A DNA stretch of 52,133 nt, from the NCBI RefSeq assembly GCF_001298675.1, contig NZ_CYIG01000046.1:1-52133 (forward strand), written 5' to 3'. The notes beneath the pieces are model-generated. The model worked only from the letters and a program-made list of their open reading frames with translations, was not told the DNA's origin and did not search any database. This DNA is from Paenacidovorax caeni (GTDB lineage: Bacteria > Pseudomonadota > Gammaproteobacteria > Burkholderiales > Burkholderiaceae_C). Shown here piece after piece: positions 44,379-52,133 of the stretch. Position 1 is the first letter of the stretch; each line of letters begins with the position of its first letter. A program made the translations under genes and the position numbers.

Positions 44379-47132
44379 ATGTCCGCTATTGCCATTCCTC
44401 CCATGAAACTCTCCGGCCTGGAGCCCGTGTTCATTGGCGAGGGCAGTTTGTTCGTCAACGTCGGCGAGCGCACCAACGTCACCGGCTCCAAGGCGTTTGC
44501 GCGCATGATCCTCAACGAGCAGTACGAGGAAGCGCTGTCGGTGGCGCGCCAGCAGGTGGAAAACGGCGCGCAGATCATCGACGTGAACATGGACGAGGCC
44601 ATGCTCGACAGCAAGGCCGCCATGGTGCGCTTTCTGAACCTCATCGCCTCCGAGCCCGACATCGCCAAGGTGCCGGTGATGGTGGACAGCTCCAAGTGGG
44701 AGGTGATCGAGGCCGGGCTGCGCTGCCTGCAAGGCAAGGGCATCGTCAACTCCATCAGCATGAAAGAGGGCGTGGAGCCGTTCAAGCAGCAGGCCAAGCT
44801 CATCAAGCGCTACGGCGCCGCCGCCGTGGTCATGGCCTTTGACGAGCAGGGCCAGGCCGACACCTTTGCGCGCAAGATCGAGATTTGCGAGCGCGCCTAC
44901 CGCATCCTGGTCGATGAGGTGGGCTTCCCGCCCGAAGACATCATCTTCGACCCCAACATTTTTGCCGTGGCCACCGGCATCGAAGAGCACGCCAACTACG
45001 CGGTCGATTTCATCGAGGCGGTGCGCTGGATCAAGCAGCACCTGCCGGGCGCCAAGGTGTCGGGCGGCGTGAGCAACGTGTCTTTCAGCTTCCGCGGCAA
45101 CGAGCCGGTGCGCGAAGCCATCCACACCGTGTTCCTGTACCACGCCATCCAGGCCGGGATGGACATGGGCATCGTCAATGCCGGCATGGTCGGCGTGTAC
45201 GACGACCTGGAGCCCGAACTGCGCACGCGCGTGGAAGACGTGGTGCTAAACCGCCGCCCCGACGCGGCCGAACGCCTGCTGGAGATCGCCGAGGCCGCCA
45301 AGGGCGCCGCCAAGGACGACAGCAAAAAGCTGGAGTGGCGCGGCACGCCCGAGCACCCGAAAACCGTGGGCGAGCGCCTGTCGCACGCGCTGGTACACGG
45401 CATCACCGACTTCATCGTCCAGGACACGGAAGAGGCCTACCAGGAGATCGTGGTCAAGGGCGGTGGCCGCCCGCTGCACGTCATCGAAGGGCCGCTGATG
45501 GACGGCATGAACATCGTCGGCGACCTGTTCGGCGCGGGCAAGATGTTCCTGCCCCAGGTGGTGAAATCCGCGCGCGTGATGAAGCAGGCCGTGGCCCACC
45601 TGATTCCCTACATCGAAGAAGAAAAGCGCCAGCAAGAAGCTGCGGGCCTGGACGTGTCGAGCAAGGGCAAGATCGTCATTGCCACCGTCAAAGGCGACGT
45701 GCACGACATTGGCAAGAACATCGTCACCGTCGTTTTGCAGTGCAACAACTTCGAGGTCATCAACATGGGCGTGATGGTGCCCTGCCATGAAATCCTGGCG
45801 CGCGCCAAGGCCGAGGGGGCGGACATCATCGGTCTGTCGGGCCTCATCACCCCCAGCCTGGAAGAGATGCAGTACGTCGCGGGCGAGATGGACAAGGACG
45901 AGTATTTCCGCATCAAGAAGATTCCGCTGCTCATTGGCGGCGCCACCTGCTCGCGCGTACACACCGCCGTGAAGATTGCGCCCAACTACGACGGCCCCGT
46001 GGTCTATGTGCCCGACGCCTCGCGCAGCGTGAGCGTGGCGCAAAGCCTGCTGGGCGAGGGCAAGGCGGCGTACCTGGCCGAAGTCGAGGCCGACTACGAA
46101 AAGGTGCGCGAGCTGCACGCCAAGAAAAAGAAAACCCCGCTGTGGCCGCTGGAAAAAGCGCGCGCCAATGCCACGCCCGTGAACTTCACCCAGCACCCGC
46201 CCACCGTGCCGCGCGTGCTGGGGCGGCGCGTGTTCAAGAACTTCGACCTGGCCGAAATCGCCCAGTACATCGACTGGGGCCCGTTCTTCCAGACCTGGGA
46301 CCTGGCCGGGCCCTACCCCGCCATCCTGGACGACGAGATCGTGGGCACGGAGGCGCGCAAGGTCTTCGCCGACGGCCAGGCCATGCTGAAGAAAATCATC
46401 GAAGGCCGCTGGCTGCAGGCCAACGGCGTGCTGGGCCTGTTCCCGGCCAACCGCGTGGGTGACGACATCGAGTTCTACACCGACGCGTCGCGCACCGAGG
46501 TGCTGATGACCTGGTACGGCCTGCGCCAGCAGACCGAGAAGCAGGCCGTGGACGGCCCGGATGGCCGGCCCGTGATGCGCCCCAGCCGCTGCCTGGCCGA
46601 CTTCGTTGCGCCCAAGGACAGCGGCGTGGCCGACTACGCGGGCCTGTTTGCCGTCACGGCGGGCATCGGCGCCGAGAAGAAGGAAAAAGAATTCCTCGCC
46701 GCCCTGGACGACTACAGCAGCATCATGTTCAAGGCCCTGGCCGACCGCCTGGCCGAGGCCTTCGCCGAGTGCCTGCACGAGCGCGTGCGCAAGGACCTGT
46801 GGGGCTATGCCGCCGATGAGCACCTGAGCAACGAGCAGCTCATCAAAGAGCAGTACCAGGGCATCCGCCCCGCGCCCGGCTACCCCGCCTGCCCCGACCA
46901 CACCGCCAAGATCGACCTGTTCAAGGTGCTGCAAGCCGAAGACATTGGCATGGGCCTGACCGAGAGCCTGGCCATGCTCCCGGCCTCCAGCGTCAGCGGC
47001 TTTTACCTGGCGCACCCCGAGGCGACGTACTTCAACGTCGGCCAGATCGGCGAGGACCAGCTCCAGGACATGGCCGCGCGCCGTGGCATGGACCTGGAGA
47101 CCTTGCGCCGCCGCCTCGCACCAAACCTCTGA
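44379..47132 (+). CDS. metH: Methionine synthase, folate/cobalamin/activation part
   Basis: 917 residues. Pterin (methyltetrahydrofolate) domain ~20-290 with [16 protein letters not shown]. Cobalamin cap and binding domains ~330-560 with the lower cobalt ligand His442 in [12 protein letters not shown]-terminal SAM-dependent reactivation domain ~600-917 with [13 protein letters not shown] near residue 830. It lacks the homocysteine domain, which is the gene at 21392-22420, ~22 kb away. A start at 44403 (MKLSGLEPV) is possible. An SAH riboswitch lies directly upstream. Makes methionine in the cytoplasm and needs vitamin B12. Confidence 0.95.
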   Translation: MSAIAIPPMKLSGLEPVFIGEGSLFVNVGERTNVTGSKAFARMILNEQYEEALSVARQQVENGAQIIDVNMDEAMLDSKAAMVRFLNLIASEPDIAKVPVMVDSSKWEVIEAGLRCLQGKGIVNSISMKEGVEPFKQQAKLIKRYGAAAVVMAFDEQGQADTFARKIEICERAYRILVDEVGFPPEDIIFDPNIFAVATGIEEHANYAVDFIEAVRWIKQHLPGAKVSGGVSNVSFSFRGNEPVREAIHTVFLYHAIQAGMDMGIVNAGMVGVYDDLEPELRTRVEDVVLNRRPDAAERLLEIAEAAKGAAKDDSKKLEWRGTPEHPKTVGERLSHALVHGITDFIVQDTEEAYQEIVVKGGGRPLHVIEGPLMDGMNIVGDLFGAGKMFLPQVVKSARVMKQAVAHLIPYIEEEKRQQEAAGLDVSSKGKIVIATVKGDVHDIGKNIVTVVLQCNNFEVINMGVMVPCHEILARAKAEGADIIGLSGLITPSLEEMQYVAGEMDKDEYFRIKKIPLLIGGATCSRVHTAVKIAPNYDGPVVYVPDASRSVSVAQSLLGEGKAAYLAEVEADYEKVRELHAKKKKTPLWPLEKARANATPVNFTQHPPTVPRVLGRRVFKNFDLAEIAQYIDWGPFFQTWDLAGPYPAILDDEIVGTEARKVFADGQAMLKKIIEGRWLQANGVLGLFPANRVGDDIEFYTDASRTEVLMTWYGLRQQTEKQAVDGPDGRPVMRPSRCLADFVAPKDSGVADYAGLFAVTAGIGAEKKEKEFLAALDDYSSIMFKALADRLAEAFAECLHERVRKDLWGYAADEHLSNEQLIKEQYQGIRPAPGYPACPDHTAKIDLFKVLQAEDIGMGLTESLAMLPASSVSGFYLAHPEATYFNVGQIGEDQLQDMAARRGMDLETLRRRLAPNL

Positions 47133-47134
47133 GT

Positions 47135-47202
47135 GCTATAAAAAATGAAGCTGTCAGCGCTTGACTGTCGAGCGCTGGAGCCCGATTTGGCTGGTAATGC
47201 AC
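47135..47202 (+). repeat. Dispersed AGCGCTT repeat, copy 14
   Basis: gaagctgtcagcgcttgactgtcgagcgctggagcccgatttggctggta, just after the metH stop. Confidence 0.85.
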
Positions 47203-47225
47203 GCAGCGCCGGCACAATCGGGCGC

Positions 47226-48140
47226 ATGCCCCCATCTTTCTTCTGCGCCGCACGCGCGCTGCTGCGCTCCCAGGCCACGCTGTTCCTGCGCGCCGTGCGC
47301 ATGTGGCGCGACGCCGACGGCCTGCGCATGAGCGCGGCCATGTCGTTCTACGGCATGCTCAGCCTGGCGCCGCTGCTGCTGGTGCTGGTGGGCGTGCTGG
47401 GCTGGTGGATCGACAAGGCGTACCTGGAGACCAACCTCATTGACCAGGTGCGCGGCGTGATGGGCGAGCGCGGCGCCGAGGTGGTGCGACTGGCCCTGGC
47501 CAGCGCCAAGGCGCCGGGCGAGGGGCGCCTGGCGTCCATCGCGGGCTTCGTGCTGCTGCTGTCGGGCGCCACGGGCGTGTTCGTCGAGCTGCAGTCGGCG
47601 CTGGAGCGCCTGTGGACCGGCGGCCAGCCCGTGCACGAGGACAAGGCCTGGTGGCGCATGGCCACGCTGCGGTTGCGCGGGCTGGCCTACGTGCTGGTCA
47701 TCGGCTTCCTGCTGCTGGTGTCGCTGGTGCTGTCCACGGTCATCAACGTGCTCGCCACCTGGGCCAGCGCCTGGCTGCCGTTCGGCACCGGGACGGTGCT
47801 GCGCGGGGTCAACGAATCGGTGTCGCTCGGGGTGACCGTGCTGCTGTTCGTGGGGCTGATGCGCATTGGCAGCGGCCCCAAGCCGCCACTGTCCTGCCTG
47901 GTGTTCGGCGCCGCCGTGGGTGCGCTGCTGTTCAGCGTGGGCAAGCAGGCGCTGGCGCTGTACCTCGCCACGGCGGCGGTGGTGTCGGCCTACGGCGCGG
48001 CGGGCTCCCTTGTGGTGCTGCTGATGTGGATCTACTTCTCCTCGGCGGTGCTGCTGTTCTCGGCGAGCTGCGCGCGCGCGCTGCAGGTATCCCGCACTGG
48101 GGGCGTACCGCAGCACCAGCAGCTGGGTGAGATGACTTGA
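47226..48140 (+). CDS. YihY/BrkB-family inner-membrane protein
   Basis: 304 residues with about six membrane helices. Family features: MSAAMSFYGMLSLAPLLLVLVGVLG (~residue 38), the GFVLLLSGATGVFVELQSALERLW segment (~residue 107) and the last helices AVVSAYGAAGSLVVLLMWIYFSS. Members were once annotated as ribonuclease BN, which is wrong; the real function is unknown, possibly a transporter. The ATG at 47226 is chosen because the upstream frame lies in a dispersed repeat. No operon partner is obvious. Confidence 0.88.
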   Translation: MPPSFFCAARALLRSQATLFLRAVRMWRDADGLRMSAAMSFYGMLSLAPLLLVLVGVLGWWIDKAYLETNLIDQVRGVMGERGAEVVRLALASAKAPGEGRLASIAGFVLLLSGATGVFVELQSALERLWTGGQPVHEDKAWWRMATLRLRGLAYVLVIGFLLLVSLVLSTVINVLATWASAWLPFGTGTVLRGVNESVSLGVTVLLFVGLMRIGSGPKPPLSCLVFGAAVGALLFSVGKQALALYLATAAVVSAYGAAGSLVVLLMWIYFSSAVLLFSASCARALQVSRTGGVPQHQQLGEMT

Positions 48141-48203
48141 GTCAAGGCGCGTTCCGCCGTGCTGGCTAAGCTGGCGCCCCTGTTTGACCGGTAAGGATGA
48201 AAA

Positions 48204-48722
48204 ATGGCTGCACTCGAATGGACCGAAGCCCTGGTGCTCGACCTGCCACTGATGGACGACACCCACCGTGAGTTTGTGGATCTGCTCGCTGCCGTCGAGC
48301 AGGCCGGCGATGACCAGGTGCTGCCCGCCTGGCAGGCGCTGATCGACCACACCGACCAGCACTTCGGCCAGGAAGACTACTGGATGGCCGCCACGCGCTT
48401 TGCCTCCGGCAACTGCCACAGCACGCAGCACAAGGTGGTGCTGACCATCATGCGTGAGGGCGCCGAGCGCGGCGCCAAGGGCGAGCTCGACGTGGTGCGC
48501 ACCATGGCGCGCGAGCTGGCCGTGTGGTTCCCGCAGCACTCGCAAAGCATGGACGCCGCCCTGGCCCTGCACCTGCGCCGCGTGGGCTACGACCCCGCCA
48601 CCGACACCGTGCACGCGCCCGACGCCTTGCCGCAGGAACTGATCCACGGCTGTGGCGGTGCCTGCTCCAGCGGCGACGACGAGGAGCACGCCGCGCCCGC
48701 GCCACAGCCCGCTGTGGCCTGA
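48204..48722 (+). CDS. Bacteriohemerythrin-like protein with cysteine tail
   Basis: 172 residues. Hemerythrin ligands appear in order: DDTHREF (~residue 21), DHTDQHFGQEDYWM (~residues 48-60), HSTQHKVV (~residue 75) and FPQHSQSMD (~residue 110). It binds a di-iron centre that carries O2 or NO. The C-terminal extension ends in HGCGGACSSG, a CxxxC pair absent from simple hemerythrins, then an Ala/Pro tail. Second hemerythrin of the window; unlike the first it shows no NorR boxes. Followed by an 8-bp hairpin. Confidence 0.88.
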   Translation: MAALEWTEALVLDLPLMDDTHREFVDLLAAVEQAGDDQVLPAWQALIDHTDQHFGQEDYWMAATRFASGNCHSTQHKVVLTIMREGAERGAKGELDVVRTMARELAVWFPQHSQSMDAALALHLRRVGYDPATDTVHAPDALPQELIHGCGGACSSGDDEEHAAPAPQPAVA

Positions 48723-48755
48723 GAGCGTCAACAAACGTCATCGCATTCCTGCGGG

Positions 48756-48777
48756 TGCGCAATCAAATCATTGCGCA
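48756..48777. repeat. Inverted repeat after the bacteriohemerythrin gene
   Basis: tgcgcaat-caaatc-attgcgca, a perfect 8-bp stem 33 bp after the stop and without a T-run; a possible terminator or operator. Confidence 0.5.
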
Positions 48778-48780
48778 ATA

Positions 48781-48835
48781 GGCCTGCAGCCCTTGCTAAG
48801 CAAGCGCTGGCAGCTATGAAAACAGGAGTTAATAG
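48781..48835 (-). repeat. Dispersed AGCGCTT repeat, copy 15
   Basis: ggcctgcagcccttgctaagcaagcgctggcagctatgaaaacaggagtt, reverse orientation. Confidence 0.8.
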
Positions 48836-48850
48836 CCAAATTCTATGAAT

Positions 48851-48879
48851 TTGGTGTCAGGAACCATTGCCTCTATGAT
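48851..48879 (+). promoter_or_regulatory. Sigma-70 promoter of the chalcone-isomerase-like gene
   Basis: TTGGTG, a 17-bp spacer and TATGAT, 69 bp before the start codon; a good match to the -35/-10 consensus. Confidence 0.65.
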
Positions 48880-48948
48880 GGCCCGCAGCCGAGGCGCCAC
48901 TGCCCCCAGGTGCTGGCGCGATTTCCCCCTTCAGCGGAACTCCGAACC

Positions 48949-49596
48949 ATGAATGCCTCCCCCGATCTTTCGTACCACGCCCCGGCGCAGGCGGCGGCCC
49001 GCATGGCCGGCGCGCTGGCCTTGACGGCGGCCAGCCTGGTCTTCGTCGCGCCGGCGGCCAGTGCCGCCACGGCGTTTGCGCCCACGCAGACCGTGCAGGG
49101 CACGCCCCTGGTGTTGCAGGGCGCGGGCACGCGCTATCGCGCCATCTTCAAGGTGTACGACATGGCGCTGTACCTGCCGCGCAAGGTGCGCACGGCGGAC
49201 GAAGTGCTGGCCGCCAAGGGCCCGGTGCGCCTGAGCTTCGTCGCGCTGCGCGACCTGCCGGGCACGGATCTGGGGCTGTCGTTTATCAAGGGTCTGTCGG
49301 CCAACGCCACGCCGGAGCAGATCCGCCGCCATACCCCCGCGAGCAACCGGCTGGTGGAAATCTTCTCGGGCCGCAGCAAGCTCGTCGAAGGCGACACCTT
49401 CGCCATGGAATACGTGCCCGGTCAGGGCACGACCTTCTTCATCCAGGGCCAGCCGCAGGGCGCGCCCGTGGGTGACGCGGAGTATTTCGGCATGATTCTG
49501 CGCATCTGGCTCGGCCAGTCGCCAGCGGACCCCATGCTCAAGGAGGCGCTGGTGGGCGCCGGCGCCGGCGCCAGCGCCGGGGTTGCTGCGCCCTGA
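48949..49596 (+). CDS. Chalcone-isomerase-like periplasmic protein
   Basis: 215 residues. Signal peptide ends APAASAAT. The rest matches the bacterial chalcone-isomerase-like domain: a RYRAIFKVYDMALYLP strand, then VRLSFVALRDLPG, FIKGLSANATPEQIRRH and the terminal AEYFGMILRIWLGQSPADP. Bacterial members are not flavonoid enzymes as far as known; they may bind fatty-acid-like ligands. A strong promoter lies upstream. It converges on corA with only 3 bp between stops. Confidence 0.86.
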   Translation: MNASPDLSYHAPAQAAARMAGALALTAASLVFVAPAASAATAFAPTQTVQGTPLVLQGAGTRYRAIFKVYDMALYLPRKVRTADEVLAAKGPVRLSFVALRDLPGTDLGLSFIKGLSANATPEQIRRHTPASNRLVEIFSGRSKLVEGDTFAMEYVPGQGTTFFIQGQPQGAPVGDAEYFGMILRIWLGQSPADPMLKEALVGAGAGASAGVAAP

Positions 49597-49599
49597 GCT

Positions 49600-50732
49600 T
49601 TACCGTTCCTCGGTTCTGGCCAGGTAGCGCTTGCGCCAGAACAGCAGCACGAGCGCCAGCGCGATCGCAGCCATCGCGCCCATGGCCCACCAGAAGCCGC
49701 TTTGCTGGTGCACAAAGGGGGTGAACTCAAAGTTCATCCCGAAGATGCCAGCGATCAGGTTCAGCGGCAGAAACACCGCAGTGAGCGCGGTGAGCGTGCG
49801 CATGATGTCGTTGGTGCGGTTGCTCTGCACGCTGAAGTGCATCTGCACCACGGTCTCGGTGCTTTGCTCCAGGCGGCGCACGTGGTGCACCACGCGCTCG
49901 ATGTGCTCCAGCAGGTCGCGGCTGCGCACCTTGAGCAGATCGAGTTCGCGCGGGCCTTGCGTGCCTTCGGGCGCGCTCCAGGTGTCGAGCGCGTCGATCC
50001 AGTCCTGCACTGCCTGGCGCTGGTCCTCGCACACGTCGTCCAGCTCGTGCAGCGACAGGCGTGCGTCCAGCAGCGCTCCCCAGTTGGTAAAGCGCGTGCG
50101 CGGGCGCAGCAGTTCGGTCTGCCAGTGGTCGAGCTGGCGCGAGAGTTCGCGCCGCAGGTCGAGGAAGCCGTCCACGATCAGGTTGGCCAGGCGCAGCATC
50201 AGGTCGGCCGGGCTGGCGGGCGTGCGCGCGCCGGGCGTGGCGCTGGCGCGGCCGTCGCGCGGGTCGGTGGGCTGGGCCGCAAGCAGCCGCGCCGCGTAGG
50301 CGTCGCGTACCCCGCAGTCACCGGGGTGCACAGACAGCAGCACCTGGTCGAACAGTGCGAAGCCCACGGGGCTGGTGTCGATGCGCCGCAGCACGGGCGG
50401 GCCGCTGCGCAGCGGCGGCAGGGGCGCGGCCGCATCGGCCCCGGCGCTGGCCAGACGGCGCAGCACCAGCAGGTCGTACTGCGAGGTGTAGTCGTAGCGC
50501 GAGGGCAGCTGCGCGTTCAGCAGGTCGGAGACGTGCAGATCCACCAGCTGCAGTCCGGCGGCGGCCTGCAGTGCCGCCTGCACGCTGGCCAGTTGTTCCT
50601 GCAGCGCGCCGCGTGTGCAGGCCAGCCAGTAGAAGCCCTGCGCGGGCGGGGCCGAGGGCAACTGCGCCAGCTCGCGCACGCCGCTGCCAGGCTGCAGGTG
50701 GAAGATGCGCAGCGGCGCCACGGTGTTCACAG

Positions 50733-50736
<4 letters not shown>
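49600..50736 (-). CDS. CorA-family divalent metal transporter
   Basis: 378 residues. A large cytoplasmic N-terminal domain and long helix (~240-300) lead to two membrane helices at the C-terminus, with the ion-selecting GMN in AGIFGMNFEF (~residue 330) and a positively charged end (RKRYLARTEER). Transports Mg2+ or related ions as a pentamer; the subgroup resembles ZntB/CorA-like proteins, so Zn2+ is possible. The likely start is TTG 50736, with its ggagg ribosome-binding site supplied by the dispersed repeat; GTG 50730 is the alternative. Confidence 0.9.
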
Positions 50737-51977
<1,241 letters not shown>

Positions 51978-51980
51978 GGT

Positions 51981-52133
51981 TCATCGCGCCTTTCCGGGGA
52001 AGGCGGCCTTGATCTTCAGGAAGAAATAGGCTGAATCCCGGAACCCGTAGGCCATACGCTTGATGACCTTAATGCGGTTGTTGACGCCCTCGAGAATGCT
52101 GGTGTTCAAGGGGAAGATGGCTGAGGCGAGGAT
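51981..52133 (-). CDS. ISL3-family transposase, C-terminal end (partial)
   Basis: 50 residues and a stop, running in from the right edge. They read ...LNTSILEGVNNRIKVIKRMA, then YGFRDSAYFFLKIKAAFPG, which is the characteristic C-terminus of ISL3 (IS1096/IS204-type) transposases. The N-terminus with the DDE motif lies outside the window. The inverted repeat of the element should be within the ~100 bp left of the stop but is not identified here. Confidence 0.85.
   Translation of the reverse strand: MLASAIFPLNTSILEGVNNRIKVIKRMAYGFRDSAYFFLKIKAAFPGKAR

Noticed and set aside
48204-48722. Assigning the second hemerythrin to the NorR regulon
   Set aside because: No GGT-N7-ACC boxes or -24/-12 promoter were found in its short upstream gap.

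Overview
The window is high-GC chromosomal DNA from a betaproteobacterium, most likely a member of the Comamonadaceae (Acidovorax / Alicycliphilus / Diaphorobacter type). This rests on the protein families, on methionine synthase encoded in two pieces, on the SAH riboswitch in front of one piece, and on a dispersed AGCGCTT...AAGCGCT palindromic repeat found about every 3 kb. The species is not fixed by the sequence. No rRNA, tRNA, CRISPR array or prophage was recognised.

Layout. 1-5.5 kb: a secreted InlB-type repeat protein running off the left edge, an AraC regulator, two small envelope proteins and a trypsin-like protease lipoprotein. 5.7-11 kb: universal stress protein, metallophosphoesterase, GTP-type PEP carboxykinase, a 46-residue membrane protein and threonine ammonia-lyase. 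11.2-16.5 kb is a nitric-oxide/anaerobiosis block: norR, a hemerythrin gene with a sigma-54 promoter and three NorR boxes, then a class III ribonucleotide reductase behind two NrdR boxes. Its glycyl-radical segment is a separate 62-residue gene ahead of nrdG. 16.6-25 kb: a lipase-like lipoprotein, recQ, an unrecognised acidic protein, the homocysteine-binding half of metH, a Pro/Ala-rich unknown and glutamate dehydrogenase. 25.2-26.7 kb: an IS4-family element inserted into a terminator hairpin. 26.7-35.4 kb: an M30-like metalloprotease lipoprotein and an apparently Fur-controlled operon of TonB-dependent receptor, secreted CobN-like chelatase, ExbB-like protein and DUF2149/ExbD-like protein. 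Its composition matches Bacteroidetes hmuR-S-U-V heme acquisition and dechelation.

35.6-42.7 kb: an S8/P-domain protease with a small secreted partner, a Rieske-ccoG pair with a sigma-54-like promoter, a divergent PAS-AAA-Fis activator and a lipoprotein. 42.7-48.1 kb: another lipoprotein, the SAH-riboswitch-controlled second part of metH, and a YihY/BrkB membrane protein. 48.2-52.1 kb: a bacteriohemerythrin, a chalcone-isomerase-like periplasmic protein, CorA, HemB, a possible small RNA and the end of an ISL3-type transposase at the right edge.

Several genes fit life at low oxygen with NO exposure: norR, two hemerythrins, class III RNR and ccoG. Iron and tetrapyrrole handling is a second theme (receptor/chelatase operon, hemB). 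The most notable items are the HmuS-like operon with its TonB-like tethered chelatase, the two-gene NrdD, the 16-copy repeat family that also supplies Shine-Dalgarno sequences, the NorR enhancer/promoter architecture, and metH split over about 22 kb.
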